Source: a virus
Virus record (IMG/VR): IMGVR_UViG_3300027896_000076
Location: 1 to 44,874 of that record
Direction: 5' to 3' (one strand)
Length of the DNA: 44,874 bases
This document shows positions 31,311 through 40,704 of this stretch, in pieces. Below the pieces are notes generated by a model that saw only the letters and a list, made by a program, of their open reading frames with translations, did not search any database and was not told the DNA's origin. The translations under genes and the position numbers were made by a program. Numbering within the stretch: the stretch's first letter is position 1; the number at the start of each line of letters is the position of its first letter.

Positions 31311-34300
31311 ATGGCTGACTTTGGACAAAATGACGAAGTAGTCTCTAAGCCTTCTACTGTTACCTCTGCTGCTAAAAGTTCTTGGGGACAAGACGATGAA
31401 GTTGTAAGTAAACCTGCTGACACTAAACAACCCATAGTTGGTGGACGTGTTCACAACATTGTTCGTTCTGCTGTAGAAGCTGCTCCCAGTGCTGCTGCTG
31501 GTCTTGCAGGGTTTGGTGCAGGTATGGCTGCGGCTGCTCCTGTAGCAGCTAGTGTAGCCCCATTTACAGGCCCGTTTGCACCTGTTACTGCCGCAGCAAT
31601 TGAGTTTGGTGGTGGGTTAGGTACTGCGTTTGTTGCATCTGGTGCTGCTCAAAAATTGACAGACATGATGCACAAAACATTTGCACCTGAAGACTATGCT
31701 CAGCGTCAAATAGAAAAACAACAACGTCCGTATGGAACATTTGCTGCACAAACACTAGCTAATCTTGCTGGTATGTCTCCCAAGACTGCTCCTGAAGTTG
31801 CAGGAAAGATACTGACTAACCCAGCAGTGCAACGTGGTGTCTCTGGTACTTTAATGGGTGGCATTGAAGCTGGATCTGAGTTGGCTAGTGAAGGCAAAGT
31901 TGATCCGCTTAAAGTGGCTGCATCTGTTGCTACTGGTGCTGCTATGCCCGGGTTTAATCCTGCTGGTAAAAAACTATTTGAAGCAGGTCAATCTGCTACT
32001 ACCAAAATTCGCAGTAGTCTTCATAGCACTGCTGATGAAAAACCGTTGGCTCCAGAAGCACCTTCTAAAGTTAACTCAACACCTGAAGAACAAAAAGCTT
32101 TTCTTGATACTCTTAAAGCCAACAAAGCTAAGAAAGATGCTCAAGCTAAAGTTGTTCAAGCTGCATTTAAAAACAATGAGACTGGTGAGATTGAGTTGCA
32201 TGGCCCTAAGCACGATGAGAATCGTAAAGCAGAAACTACTGACACTCACACACAAGGTTTTGTTGATGAGAACGGTAACTTCTTAGATCGTAAAGAAGCT
32301 TGGAACCGTGCTGCTGATCTTGGTCAAGTTGAACAAACTAAACCTTCTCAAAAAGATGGATTGCATACTACTGACCTACGTGAGTCTGGTGATAAGAATT
32401 TTGAGTTGTTTCATACACCTGAGACAGTAGAAGGTGTTCCTGTTGTTATTGATAGGGGCATGACACGTAGTACTGATGGTGGTGTTGTAGGTGCTCGGTT
32501 CAAACATGAGACCAATGAGATTGGTTTTAACCCTGAACATACGTACCAACAGTTCTTAGACAAAGCTTGGACTAAACCTCAAGTAGATGGTGTGTTCCCA
32601 ATCTCTAAAGATGCTTTTAAAACACCACAAGAATGGGCTGACTTTGTTCTTCAACATGAAGCAGAGCATGTTAAAACTCCCCAACTTGAAGGACAAACTA
32701 AAGCTCAATACGAAAACCAAACTAACAAAGCTGCTCTTAAAGCTATTGCTGAAAAGAAAGCTAAAGCTACTGGTGAGCCTGCTACAGAGTTTCGTGCGGC
32801 TACGTTAGACGACACTGTTGCTCCTAAAACTATTTATCACGGAACATCTTCTCAAAACGTTCAAATAGATTCTGCTGGCAATTTAATACTTCGTCCTTCC
32901 TCTAACTTTGGAGGAAAAACTAATAGCGTTTCTTTTAGTCACGATTCTCGCGTGTCTGATCGCTATGCAGGAGACAGTGTTACTAAGTTGTCTGACGAAC
33001 TAATAGATGACCCAGAAGCACTTGATAAATTAAAACCTGTTTCAATTGAAATCTCTTCTGATGCGGTTCAAAACCTTAGTCGAGAAAACAAAGAAGAGTG
33101 GGCTGTTAATACCACAGAACCAGTTGTAATTCCAAAAGGCAAATACAAAGTTGTAGAGATTGATCCTGCTCGTCTTAAAAAGTCTAATGCTGAGTACTAC
33201 TCTGGAAAAATGGAAGAACCCATTATTGAGTGGAACAAATCTACAACAGCACCTAAACCTACAGAACCTGCTGCTGAGACTAAACCTGCTGAGCCTGTTG
33301 TTGACCGCACTAAGACTGATCCTCGTGACGTTAAGAGTCAACAAGAGTTCAACGAGATTGCTCAAGAGATTTATGAGAAGCATGGTGACACTAAGGCCAT
33401 TGAGTTCTTTGAAGGTTACAAAGAGTACGTAAAGACTTGGTTAGAACCTATTGCTGAGACTGAAAAATACACGGGCATTAACCTACGTAACAAAGCTGCT
33501 AACGAACGAGTTACTAGTAACAACACCAAAGACTTGCTAGACACGGCAGGTAAAGACGTTGACCTTAACAAGTTAACGTATGACATTGATAAGGGTGTAA
33601 CGCTTACTGGTAAAGCAAAACAAGTTGCTGATAAGTTCCGTGCTCTTATGGATGAGCTTGGTAAGCGTGCTCTTGATGCGGGTGTTATTAAAGGTTGGCA
33701 TGAAGACTACGTAGCTCGTAACGTTGTGTCTGAAGGTGATGCACCGCCTACTGCTTTACAAGAACTAATCCAAGATTTGTTTGGTACAGGTGGTAAAGGT
33801 GATGGTAGCAAAACTACAACTAAGTACGGCAAAGAACGTGTACTAAAGACTCGTGAAGACCTTGTAGACCATCTTAATAAAATGAATGCTTGGTTAGAAG
33901 AAAAAGGTGAGAACTACCGCTTTAAGCTTAAAACGGACAACCTTGCTGAGATTTATCACGACTATGCTTCTTCTGTTGAAAAAGCAATTGAGAACAAGAA
34001 GCTTGTAGAGACTTTAATGCAGATTCGTAACCCTGCGGGTGAGGCTTTGATTCGTGAAGTCAACAAAGACAATCCAATTCCATACAACTGGAAGACCATA
34101 GACAGTGCTCAATTTGCAGGCATGGCTGTACATCCTGACATGGCTCCTGCTTTGAAGTTTGTGTTTGATGCACCTCCCGGAAAACTTATGGAGGCTTTAG
34201 GATCTATTTCTCAATGGACTAAACGCTTTAATGTTGTTGGTAGTTTCTTCCATGCTAAGTCTATGATGGAAGTTATGTCTAGTGCAGGCATTCCTATTTG

Positions 34301-35645
34301 GACTCCTGTTAAAGAAGCACTAGTGTTACCTGCTGTAGAAAAAGTTGTTAAAGGTGTTACAGGTAAAGACATACAGTTGTCGGCTATCTCTAAAGCTGTT
34401 GATCAATACCGCAAAGGTGGTGTAGGTGACAACGTAGACAAATGGATTAGAGACTCTGGTTTAGTACTTGAAGTGCCTGAAGATGTAACTAAAGGGTTTT
34501 TAACTTCTTTAGGTAAATTTTCTGATTCAATGATTGGTAAATTTGGCCCTAAAACTCGTGTGCTTGAAAAGTCTTTGTCTACTGTTGAAAAATATACGTT
34601 GGGTATGTTTGACAAATTCACATGGGACTACTTGCATACTGGTGGAAAAATTATGCTTGCTGATGCGTACCTCGATAAAGCTCGTATAAGTGCTGCTAAA
34701 GAAGGTAAACCATTTGATGAAGCACAACAACGTAAAGAGATTGCCAGTTTTCTTAACAACAGTTTTGGTGGTTTAAATTGGTTTGAAGCAGCTACACAAA
34801 CGCAAAATGAATTTGCTAAACGTATAGCTATGGCTGCATATAGTCCTGAAGGTCGTCGTGGATTGCAAGTAGCTTTGTTTGCTCCTGACTGGACTATCTC
34901 TACGCTGCGTGCTTTTACTTCTGCTCTTCCTAAAGAACTAAACCCTACTAAATGGCAACCAGTAGAAGGCATAAAAGGAATGGTAACTCCTACAACTAAA
35001 GCAGACTACGCTAGGTTGTATCAATTTAAAACTGCATTGACATATTTGACTGTGTTAAACATAGCAAACATGATTACAGCTAACAGGCCAATATGGGAAA
35101 ACAAAGATCCAACTCGTATTGAGTGGCCTGATGGTACGTCTATGCAAGCTATGAAGCACGCTATGGAACCGTATCATTGGATTGCTGATCCAGACAAAAC
35201 ACTTGCTAGTAAGTTAGGGTTTGTACCTAAAGCTTTGTGGGTTGGTTTGGCTGGTACTGAGTACGCTAGTCCTCAAGCTCAAAAACTTATTGCTCCCAGT
35301 GTTACTGGTAACACCAAAATTGATGAGGCTTTGGCTCGTGGATCAACTATTGTTAAATCTATATTGCCATTCCAAGCTCAAGCAGCAATGGATTCTCCAA
35401 AAGGAGAGGGAACTAAACGTGCGTTACTAGGAACAGCAGGCTTCCCTGTGTACGGCAAGACTCCTGAACAACGTAAAATTGATAAAGAAGATCGTAAGCT
35501 TCGTTCAGAACAGAATGCTTGGGACTACCACGAAGCTGAAATTAACGCTGGTCGAGAAAAACGTACAGCAGCTCACATTAAAGAAGGCAAACGTATTCAA
35601 CGTGAGAATACAAACCTCGCAAAGAAAAAGGCTAGACTTGAATGA
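31311..35645 (+). CDS. Large polyvalent internal virion protein
   Basis: This 1444-residue protein is probably ejected with the DNA. The N-terminus holds two GQ(N/D)DEVVSKP repeats (residues 4-32), then an Ala/Gly-rich hydrophobic region (about 50-115). Residues 380-490 include a zincin-type HEAEH (His449-His453) preceded by KTPQEWADFVLQ. Residues 505-635 start IYHGTSS and include SFSHDSRVSDRYAGD, similar to ADP-ribosyltransferase-like folds. The rest (700-1444) is helical, with EFNEIAQEIYEKHGDTKAIEF and WHEDYVARNVV, like phage polyvalent-protein domains. Protease and ART activities are inferred from motifs only. Its TGA overlaps the ATG of the next gene. Confidence 0.75.
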   Translation: MADFGQNDEVVSKPSTVTSAAKSSWGQDDEVVSKPADTKQPIVGGRVHNIVRSAVEAAPSAAAGLAGFGAGMAAAAPVAASVAPFTGPFAPVTAAAIEFGGGLGTAFVASGAAQKLTDMMHKTFAPEDYAQRQIEKQQRPYGTFAAQTLANLAGMSPKTAPEVAGKILTNPAVQRGVSGTLMGGIEAGSELASEGKVDPLKVAASVATGAAMPGFNPAGKKLFEAGQSATTKIRSSLHSTADEKPLAPEAPSKVNSTPEEQKAFLDTLKANKAKKDAQAKVVQAAFKNNETGEIELHGPKHDENRKAETTDTHTQGFVDENGNFLDRKEAWNRAADLGQVEQTKPSQKDGLHTTDLRESGDKNFELFHTPETVEGVPVVIDRGMTRSTDGGVVGARFKHETNEIGFNPEHTYQQFLDKAWTKPQVDGVFPISKDAFKTPQEWADFVLQHEAEHVKTPQLEGQTKAQYENQTNKAALKAIAEKKAKATGEPATEFRAATLDDTVAPKTIYHGTSSQNVQIDSAGNLILRPSSNFGGKTNSVSFSHDSRVSDRYAGDSVTKLSDELIDDPEALDKLKPVSIEISSDAVQNLSRENKEEWAVNTTEPVVIPKGKYKVVEIDPARLKKSNAEYYSGKMEEPIIEWNKSTTAPKPTEPAAETKPAEPVVDRTKTDPRDVKSQQEFNEIAQEIYEKHGDTKAIEFFEGYKEYVKTWLEPIAETEKYTGINLRNKAANERVTSNNTKDLLDTAGKDVDLNKLTYDIDKGVTLTGKAKQVADKFRALMDELGKRALDAGVIKGWHEDYVARNVVSEGDAPPTALQELIQDLFGTGGKGDGSKTTTKYGKERVLKTREDLVDHLNKMNAWLEEKGENYRFKLKTDNLAEIYHDYASSVEKAIENKKLVETLMQIRNPAGEALIREVNKDNPIPYNWKTIDSAQFAGMAVHPDMAPALKFVFDAPPGKLMEALGSISQWTKRFNVVGSFFHAKSMMEVMSSAGIPIWTPVKEALVLPAVEKVVKGVTGKDIQLSAISKAVDQYRKGGVGDNVDKWIRDSGLVLEVPEDVTKGFLTSLGKFSDSMIGKFGPKTRVLEKSLSTVEKYTLGMFDKFTWDYLHTGGKIMLADAYLDKARISAAKEGKPFDEAQQRKEIASFLNNSFGGLNWFEAATQTQNEFAKRIAMAAYSPEGRRGLQVALFAPDWTISTLRAFTSALPKELNPTKWQPVEGIKGMVTPTTKADYARLYQFKTALTYLTVLNIANMITANRPIWENKDPTRIEWPDGTSMQAMKHAMEPYHWIADPDKTLASKLGFVPKALWVGLAGTEYASPQAQKLIAPSVTGNTKIDEALARGSTIVKSILPFQAQAAMDSPKGEGTKRALLGTAGFPVYGKTPEQRKIDKEDRKLRSEQNAWDYHEAEINAGREKRTAAHIKEGKRIQRENTNLAKKKARLE
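33510..33521. repeat. Dispersed palindrome, exact copy
   Basis: GTTACTAGTAAC within the 1444-residue protein gene, read as Val-Thr-Ser-Asn. It is the fourth exact copy. Confidence 0.6.
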
Positions 35646-36982
35646 ACATCCTAATTATTGATGCTGGTAGTGTGTGCCTAGACTTTGCTTTGCGTTGCCA
35701 AGCGTATGGGCACATTGTTAAATGTTACATCCGTAACCATGCAGACGGTACTCGTTCTCAGGTTGGTGATGGTGGGTTAATTACTCGTGTCAATGATTGG
35801 GAAGCCCACATGAACTGGGCTGACCTCATCTTCTGTACAGACAACATCAAGTACATCCACCAATTAGAACGTTACCGAGACAAAGGCTACCCCATCATTG
35901 GGCCTAGCATCGACACTAATCGTTGGGAACAAGACCGACAACATGGTGCTGAGATCTTTGAACGTGCTGGTATCCCGGTAATCCCCTCCACAGAGTTCAA
36001 GAGCTACGATGAGGCTATTGCTTTTGTTATTAAGAACAACAAGCGGTATGTCTCTAAGCCTCTAGGTGATGGTGACAAGGCTCTTAGCTACGTGTCTAAG
36101 TCTCCTGCTGACATGGTGTTTATGCTTCAAAAATGGAAGAAGTCAAATGCGTACAAAGGCTCTTTTATTCTCCAAGAGTTTCATGGGGGCATTGAAATTG
36201 CAGTCGGTGGTTGGTTTGGTTCTGCTGGCTTCTCTAAGCATCTATGTATTAATCACGAGTTCAAGAAGCTGTTAGCTGGGGATCTGGGTGTCTCTACTGG
36301 TGAAGAAGGAACCATTCTTTACTACGTACAAGACTCTTTGCTTGCTGACAAAGTGCTCAAGCCTCTTGAAGGCTATCTTAAGGGTCTACGTTACACCGGC
36401 TACATTGATGTCAACTGCATCATTGATGACAAAGGTACTCCGTGGCCTTTGGAGTTCACTATGCGTCCGGGATGGCCTCTGTTTATGATTCAACAAGCCC
36501 TGCACAAAGGTGATCCAGCCCAGTGGATGCTTGACCTGCTTGATGGTAAAGACACTCTAAAAGTTAGCAGTGATATTGCTTGTGGTGTAGTTGTGTCTAT
36601 GCCTCCGTATCCGCATAACAAAGGTGTGCCTCAAGATGAACACGCTGGCTACCCTATGTTTGATTTGACTGAAGAGGATGTTATTAAGAACGTCCATCTT
36701 GCTTACGTAAAGCGTGGTGTTGCTCCTGCTATGGTTGATGGCAAGGTCAAGATTAAACACGAACAGTTTGTTACTGCTGGCAACTATGTGTGCATTGTTA
36801 CTGGCACTGGTAAGACTGTAGAAGATGCTCGTGATGCTTGCTACAAGACTTTAAAAAAGAAGATCAACATTCCTAACAGCATTGGCTATCGCATTGACAT
36901 TGGGTGCAGGCTTGAGAAACAACTTCCTGAGCTTAACAAAATGGGGTACTCTGACAAGGAGTATTGCGAATGCCAAGACTAA
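35642..36982 (+). CDS. PurD-like ATP-grasp protein
   Basis: This 446-residue protein follows the layout of phosphoribosylamine-glycine ligase: an N-domain (MNILIIDAGSVCLDFALRCQAYGHIV), an ATP-grasp core (RYVSKPLGDGDKALSYV, FILQEFHGGIEIAVGGWFG, YTGYIDVNCIIDDKGTPWPLEFTMRPGWPLFM) and a C-domain (ACGVVVSMPPYPHNKG). Where PurD normally has E-x-N-x-R-x-G, this protein has LEFTMRPG, with Thr for the metal-binding Asn. It lies amid tail genes rather than nucleotide genes and overlaps its neighbours, so a role in modifying a virion or host component is possible. The substrate is unknown. Confidence 0.82.
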   Translation: MNILIIDAGSVCLDFALRCQAYGHIVKCYIRNHADGTRSQVGDGGLITRVNDWEAHMNWADLIFCTDNIKYIHQLERYRDKGYPIIGPSIDTNRWEQDRQHGAEIFERAGIPVIPSTEFKSYDEAIAFVIKNNKRYVSKPLGDGDKALSYVSKSPADMVFMLQKWKKSNAYKGSFILQEFHGGIEIAVGGWFGSAGFSKHLCINHEFKKLLAGDLGVSTGEEGTILYYVQDSLLADKVLKPLEGYLKGLRYTGYIDVNCIIDDKGTPWPLEFTMRPGWPLFMIQQALHKGDPAQWMLDLLDGKDTLKVSSDIACGVVVSMPPYPHNKGVPQDEHAGYPMFDLTEEDVIKNVHLAYVKRGVAPAMVDGKVKIKHEQFVTAGNYVCIVTGTGKTVEDARDACYKTLKKKINIPNSIGYRIDIGCRLEKQLPELNKMGYSDKEYCECQD

Positions 36983-38988
36983 CTCCTCCTATTCCCCAAG
37001 ATAAGATTGGGGAAAACTTTGTTTGGAGAGATTGGTTTCAAAGACTAAGTGATAAAGTTTTTGGAACATTAGCTACCCAAGATGCTCACAACGTAACTAT
37101 TACGGGTGGGTCTATATCTGGAATCAACTTTAACGGCATTGCTATAACCAATAGCACCGTAGACAACTCTCCTATTGGATCAGACATTCCTTCAACAGGA
37201 AACTTTACTTCTGTTAGTCTTAGCAATCCCCTTGCAGTTGTTTATGGTGGTATTGGAGTTAGTACTGCTCACATTAACTACGTCTTTGCTGGCCCTGCTT
37301 CTGGTAGTACTGGTGCTCCTACGTTTCGTGCTCTTGTTGCCAATGACATTCCTAGCTTAGCGTATGCACCTCAAACTACTGGCACATCTATTTTGTATGG
37401 CAATGGTAGTGGTGGGTTTAGTAACGTAACTATTGGGTCTGGTGTATCGTTTGTTGCTGGTACGTTGAGTGCTACAGGTACAGGTGGAACAATTACATCT
37501 GTAACAGCTACTACGCCCTTAGCATCTAGTGGTGGCACAACTCCCAACATAACTATTCAACAGTCTAGTGGCAGTCAGTCTGGGTATTTGTCGTCAACTG
37601 ATTGGACAACTTTTAATAGCAAACAACCTGCTGGAACTTACGTTAATTCCGTAACAGGAACAGCTCCAGTAGTGTCGTCAGGTGGAGTAAATCCAGCCAT
37701 TAGCATGGCTGCTGCTACCACATCTGTAAGTGGCTATTTGACTAGTACTGATTGGAATACTTTTAACGGGAAACAACCAGCAGGTACGTATGTTAATTCT
37801 GTATCTGGAACTACTGGACGCATAACCAGTACTGGAGGAACAACTCCCGTTATTGATCTTGCAAGTGGTGTAGCTACAGCAGGCACTACCGGGTCTTCTA
37901 CATTAGTTCCAGTCATTACTATTGATACGTATGGTCGTGTTACTAGTATCACTACAGCAGCTAACCCACAAGGTACTGTTACGTCTGTAACGGGCACTGC
38001 TCCTGTTGTGTCTAGTGGTGGATCTACACCAGCCATCTCTATGCCTGCGGCTACTACGTCTGTCAGTGGTTATTTAACTTCTACTGATTGGAACACGTTT
38101 AATAACAAAGGATCTGGTACTGTCACTTCGGTGACTGGTACTGCACCCGTTGTTTCTTCTGGAGGTACTACTCCTGCTATTAGTATGGCAGCAGCCACTA
38201 CTTCTGTTAGTGGGTATCTCACATCAACCGATTGGAATACGTTTAACAATAAGCAACCTGCTGGTGCATATTTAACGGCTGTAACTGCTGATGCACCTCT
38301 AACTGGTTCTGGTACGTCTGCAAGCCATCTAAGCATTCCTGTAGCTACTTCTAGTGTTAATGGGTACTTGTCTTCTACAGACTGGTCTACGTTTAACAAC
38401 AAACAAGCTGCGGGTACATACGTAACGTCATTGACTGTTACTAGTGCTAATGGTTTTGCTGGTTCTTTTACTAGTGGGGCTACACCTGCATTAACTGTAT
38501 CTACATCTATTACGGGACTATTGTTTGGTAATGGCACAGCTATAGCTGCTGCAACTATTAGTACTCCTCTTAGTTACTCTGCTGGTACGTTAAGTATTAC
38601 GCAATCAACTACTAGTACTAACGGTTATCTAAGCAGCACAGACTGGAACACATTTAATAACAAACAAGCTGTCTCAGCTCCTGTTACTAAGACTTCTGAC
38701 TTCACTGTTGCTGCTACAGACTTGTGGCTTATCAACAACAAATCAGGTTCTACTTGTACAGTAACTTTGCCTACTGCTTCTACTAACACTGGTCGAGTAC
38801 TGAACATTCAAAACTATCAGGCCCAAACCGTTGTGTCTGCTTCTAGTAACGTTGTGGCTATAGCTGGTGGAGCTGCTGCTACTGCCATTCTTAATGCTGT
38901 TGCTGGTGATAGATGTACGCTTGTGTCTGATGGTACAAATTGGATTACTACTGACTACACACCTAACAACATCCTTCTGTTGGAGTAA
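36970..38988 (+). CDS. Repeat-rich tail fibre
   Basis: This 672-residue protein starts MPRLTPPIPQDKIGENFVWRDWFQRLSDKV at an ATG preceded by AAGGAG. A short attachment region is followed by beta repeats: six copies of GYL-x-STDW-x-TFN-x-K (first at 37582, last at 38623) with TGTAPVVSSGG linkers, and a final TSDFTVAATDLWLINNKSGSTCTVTLPTAS domain seen at many fibre tips. The repeats suggest a long trimeric fibre whose length may vary by recombination. Confidence 0.78.
   Translation: MPRLTPPIPQDKIGENFVWRDWFQRLSDKVFGTLATQDAHNVTITGGSISGINFNGIAITNSTVDNSPIGSDIPSTGNFTSVSLSNPLAVVYGGIGVSTAHINYVFAGPASGSTGAPTFRALVANDIPSLAYAPQTTGTSILYGNGSGGFSNVTIGSGVSFVAGTLSATGTGGTITSVTATTPLASSGGTTPNITIQQSSGSQSGYLSSTDWTTFNSKQPAGTYVNSVTGTAPVVSSGGVNPAISMAAATTSVSGYLTSTDWNTFNGKQPAGTYVNSVSGTTGRITSTGGTTPVIDLASGVATAGTTGSSTLVPVITIDTYGRVTSITTAANPQGTVTSVTGTAPVVSSGGSTPAISMPAATTSVSGYLTSTDWNTFNNKGSGTVTSVTGTAPVVSSGGTTPAISMAAATTSVSGYLTSTDWNTFNNKQPAGAYLTAVTADAPLTGSGTSASHLSIPVATSSVNGYLSSTDWSTFNNKQAAGTYVTSLTVTSANGFAGSFTSGATPALTVSTSITGLLFGNGTAIAAATISTPLSYSAGTLSITQSTTSTNGYLSSTDWNTFNNKQAVSAPVTKTSDFTVAATDLWLINNKSGSTCTVTLPTASTNTGRVLNIQNYQAQTVVSASSNVVAIAGGAAATAILNAVAGDRCTLVSDGTNWITTDYTPNNILLLE
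37582..38664 (+). repeat. Six fibre repeats
   Basis: Six 42-base blocks encoding GYL-x-STDW-x-TFN-x-K start at 37582, 37732, 38068, 38212, 38362 and 38623. Three spacings are 144-150 bases and two are 261-336, where one linker is longer. Third-codon positions differ between copies, so the protein repeat is selected rather than recently copied. Confidence 0.8.
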
Positions 38989-38992
38989 CTAA

Positions 38993-39382
38993 ATGATCTT
39001 TTCTGAAGCTGGTTTAGATGCTCTTAAATGTACTCAAGGTTTTAGATGTAAACCTTGTGCTAATGTTGTTGGGTACGGACATCAGATTGTCCCGGGTGAT
39101 GGTGTTGTTCCTAACGGAGACATCATTACCTCGTCTAAAGCTATGGAGCTTCTAAAGAAAGATGTGATCCCAGTTGTAGGGGCTGTTAACAACCATGTTA
39201 TTAAAAACATTAGTCAAAACCAATTTGATGCTCTAGTAATACTTGCGTACAATCTAGGAATTGAAGTTGCTGCAATCGTACTACGTACTATGAATGCTGG
39301 TGACTTTATTGGGGCTGCTGAGCAATTCTTAGTATTAAGTCGGCCCATTGAGCACAAGTTGTTTGTAACAACAGATGCTTGA
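38993..39382 (+). CDS. Degenerate GH24 lysozyme-like protein
   Basis: This 129-residue protein follows phage lysozyme order: TQGFRCKPCANVVGYGHQI, then SQNQFDALVILAYNLGIEVAA and IVLRTMNAGDFIGAAEQFL. In active GH24 enzymes the first block reads EG(F/L)-x5-Y-x-D-x2-G-x2-T-x-GYGH. Here Gln replaces the catalytic Glu, and the stretch to GYGH is about six residues shorter, so the Asp and Thr are absent. It is probably catalytically dead and may be structural. A true GH19 endolysin is encoded at 41166. Confidence 0.65.
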   Translation: MIFSEAGLDALKCTQGFRCKPCANVVGYGHQIVPGDGVVPNGDIITSSKAMELLKKDVIPVVGAVNNHVIKNISQNQFDALVILAYNLGIEVAAIVLRTMNAGDFIGAAEQFLVLSRPIEHKLFVTTDA

Positions 39383-39557
39383 ACTTCCTGTATTGTTAGC
39401 TAATGCCAGTATTCCTTGGCCTAACACAGACTCCAAGATAGTTTTAGTCTGTCGAGAACTCAAACCAAAAGACACCTACGGTGCAAATGAGTTTATTAAA
39501 GACGGAAAAATTTGTAGATGGACTTTAGAAACAATTAAACCGAAGACACAACCATGA
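39375..39557 (+). CDS. Small protein, unknown function
   Basis: This 60-residue protein (MLELPVLLANASIPWPNTDSKIVLVCRELKPKDTYGANEFIKDGKICRW...) overlaps the preceding gene by eight bases and the next gene at its stop (ATGA). Overlaps on both sides support it. I recognise no family. Confidence 0.5.
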   Translation: MLELPVLLANASIPWPNTDSKIVLVCRELKPKDTYGANEFIKDGKICRWTLETIKPKTQP

Positions 39558-40036
39558 TTGATCCTATCACCGCTTTTGCTACTGCCCAAGCTGCCATCAA
39601 AGGCGTTAAAGCCGCTATTCAAATGGGTAAAGACCTGAATAGCATGAGTGGTGATTTGATGAAGTTCTTTGAAGCTAAAGATACAGTGGCTAAAGCTGCT
39701 GCTGCTCCTAAGAAAAGTACTTTTGGCAAATCAGATACAGCTCAGGCATTTGAGACTGTGATGCACGCTAAGCAGTTGCAAGATGCTGAAGACGAATTGA
39801 AACAGATGTTGATCTGGAGTGGTCAAGCGGATGTGTGGCACGCTATTGTTCTTGAACGTAACAACCTAATTCAAAAACGTAAGTCTGCTGAGATTGCAGA
39901 AGAGAAAGCTAAAGCCAAGAAAAAGAAAGAAATTGAAGAGGCTGCTGTGATGGTGCTCTCAATTGTTGCTGCTGTTTTGTTTCTTGGTTTGTTAGGTTGG
40001 GGTTTATCAGAATACGTTTTGTTTATGAAGGCATAA
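39554..40036 (+). CDS. Conserved membrane-tail protein
   Basis: This 160-residue protein contains DPITAFATAQAAIKGVKAAIQMGKDLNSMSGDLMKFFEAKD, SDTAQAFETVMHAKQLQDAEDELKQMLIWSGQADVWHAIVLERN and a C-terminal membrane segment (MVLSIVAAVLFLGLLGWGLSEYVLF) behind a Lys/Glu-rich helix. This order recurs in environmental phages beside fibre and lysis genes. It may be a virion-associated or lysis membrane protein; function not assigned. Confidence 0.7.
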   Translation: MIDPITAFATAQAAIKGVKAAIQMGKDLNSMSGDLMKFFEAKDTVAKAAAAPKKSTFGKSDTAQAFETVMHAKQLQDAEDELKQMLIWSGQADVWHAIVLERNNLIQKRKSAEIAEEKAKAKKKKEIEEAAVMVLSIVAAVLFLGLLGWGLSEYVLFMKA

Positions 40037-40037
40037 C

Positions 40038-40241
40038 ATGAAAACTGTAGCTCTTGTTCTGTTAGTTATGTTTGCAGTAATAAGCTGTAAAGATAGTTAC
40101 CGTTATCAATGTCAGAACCCAGATAACTTTGAGACTCCATCTTGTTCTAAACCCAGATGTGAGTTTGATCAAACCTGCCCTGAGTATCTTGTAGCCCCTG
40201 TGTTGGAGAAGAAAATTGGACAACCAAAGACTGACCGCTGA
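40038..40241 (+). CDS. Putative lipoprotein
   Basis: This 67-residue protein has a signal sequence MKTVALVLLVMFAVISC that ends in a lipobox-like VISC, so a lipid-modified Cys17 at the membrane is likely. The mature part is Cys-rich (six further Cys). It overlaps the TTG-started holin-like gene. Function could be in lysis control or exclusion of superinfecting phages; neither is shown. Confidence 0.65.
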   Translation: MKTVALVLLVMFAVISCKDSYRYQCQNPDNFETPSCSKPRCEFDQTCPEYLVAPVLEKKIGQPKTDR

Positions 40242-40704
40242 AGAGATTGAAGTACGGGTATGGGCTGTAACAGTCTTTGCCATTACGTTGATCCTATTTG
40301 GGATCGTAGCTTCACTGTTGTACTCAGTGACCTTTGTGGTACAGCCTATCAAGAGTATGGCTCCAATTGACCAAGCCTATACTAAGATGCTCAATGACAT
40401 TGTGTTGTTGATTGTTGGTGGTATAGGTGGTGTGGTTGGTAAACGTGCTGTTAGCCAAGCTGCACAAAGAATAGCTCCTTCACCTTCTCCTGTGCCTCCA
40501 TGTCAATCTATGTACGGGCAACCGTGGAGCAGTCCTGTGCAACAGACTACACAGCCCTTTGGAGGTTTACCTGTTTGGACTAACCCTCCACTAGACGAAT
40601 CTTGGACTCCACCACCCCCGCCTACTACACCTCCACATCACCTAGAATCCGATGAGGAACGTGAGTTGTTAGCTACTGCTCGTGAGGAGGTAAAAAATGC
40701 CTAG
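40216..40704 (+). CDS. Holin-like membrane protein with TTG start
   Basis: This 162-residue protein has a first membrane segment (VWAVTVFAITLILFGIVASLLYSVTFVV), a short loop and a second (MLNDIVLLIVGGIGGVVGKRAV), then a Pro-rich tail (PPPPPTTPPHH). The start codon is TTG at 40216 with GGAGAA upstream; no in-frame ATG lies before the first membrane segment. It sits directly upstream of the spanin and endolysin genes, where a holin is expected. The long Pro-rich tail is unusual. Confidence 0.62.
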   Translation: MDNQRLTAEEIEVRVWAVTVFAITLILFGIVASLLYSVTFVVQPIKSMAPIDQAYTKMLNDIVLLIVGGIGGVVGKRAVSQAAQRIAPSPSPVPPCQSMYGQPWSSPVQQTTQPFGGLPVWTNPPLDESWTPPPPPTTPPHHLESDEERELLATAREEVKNA

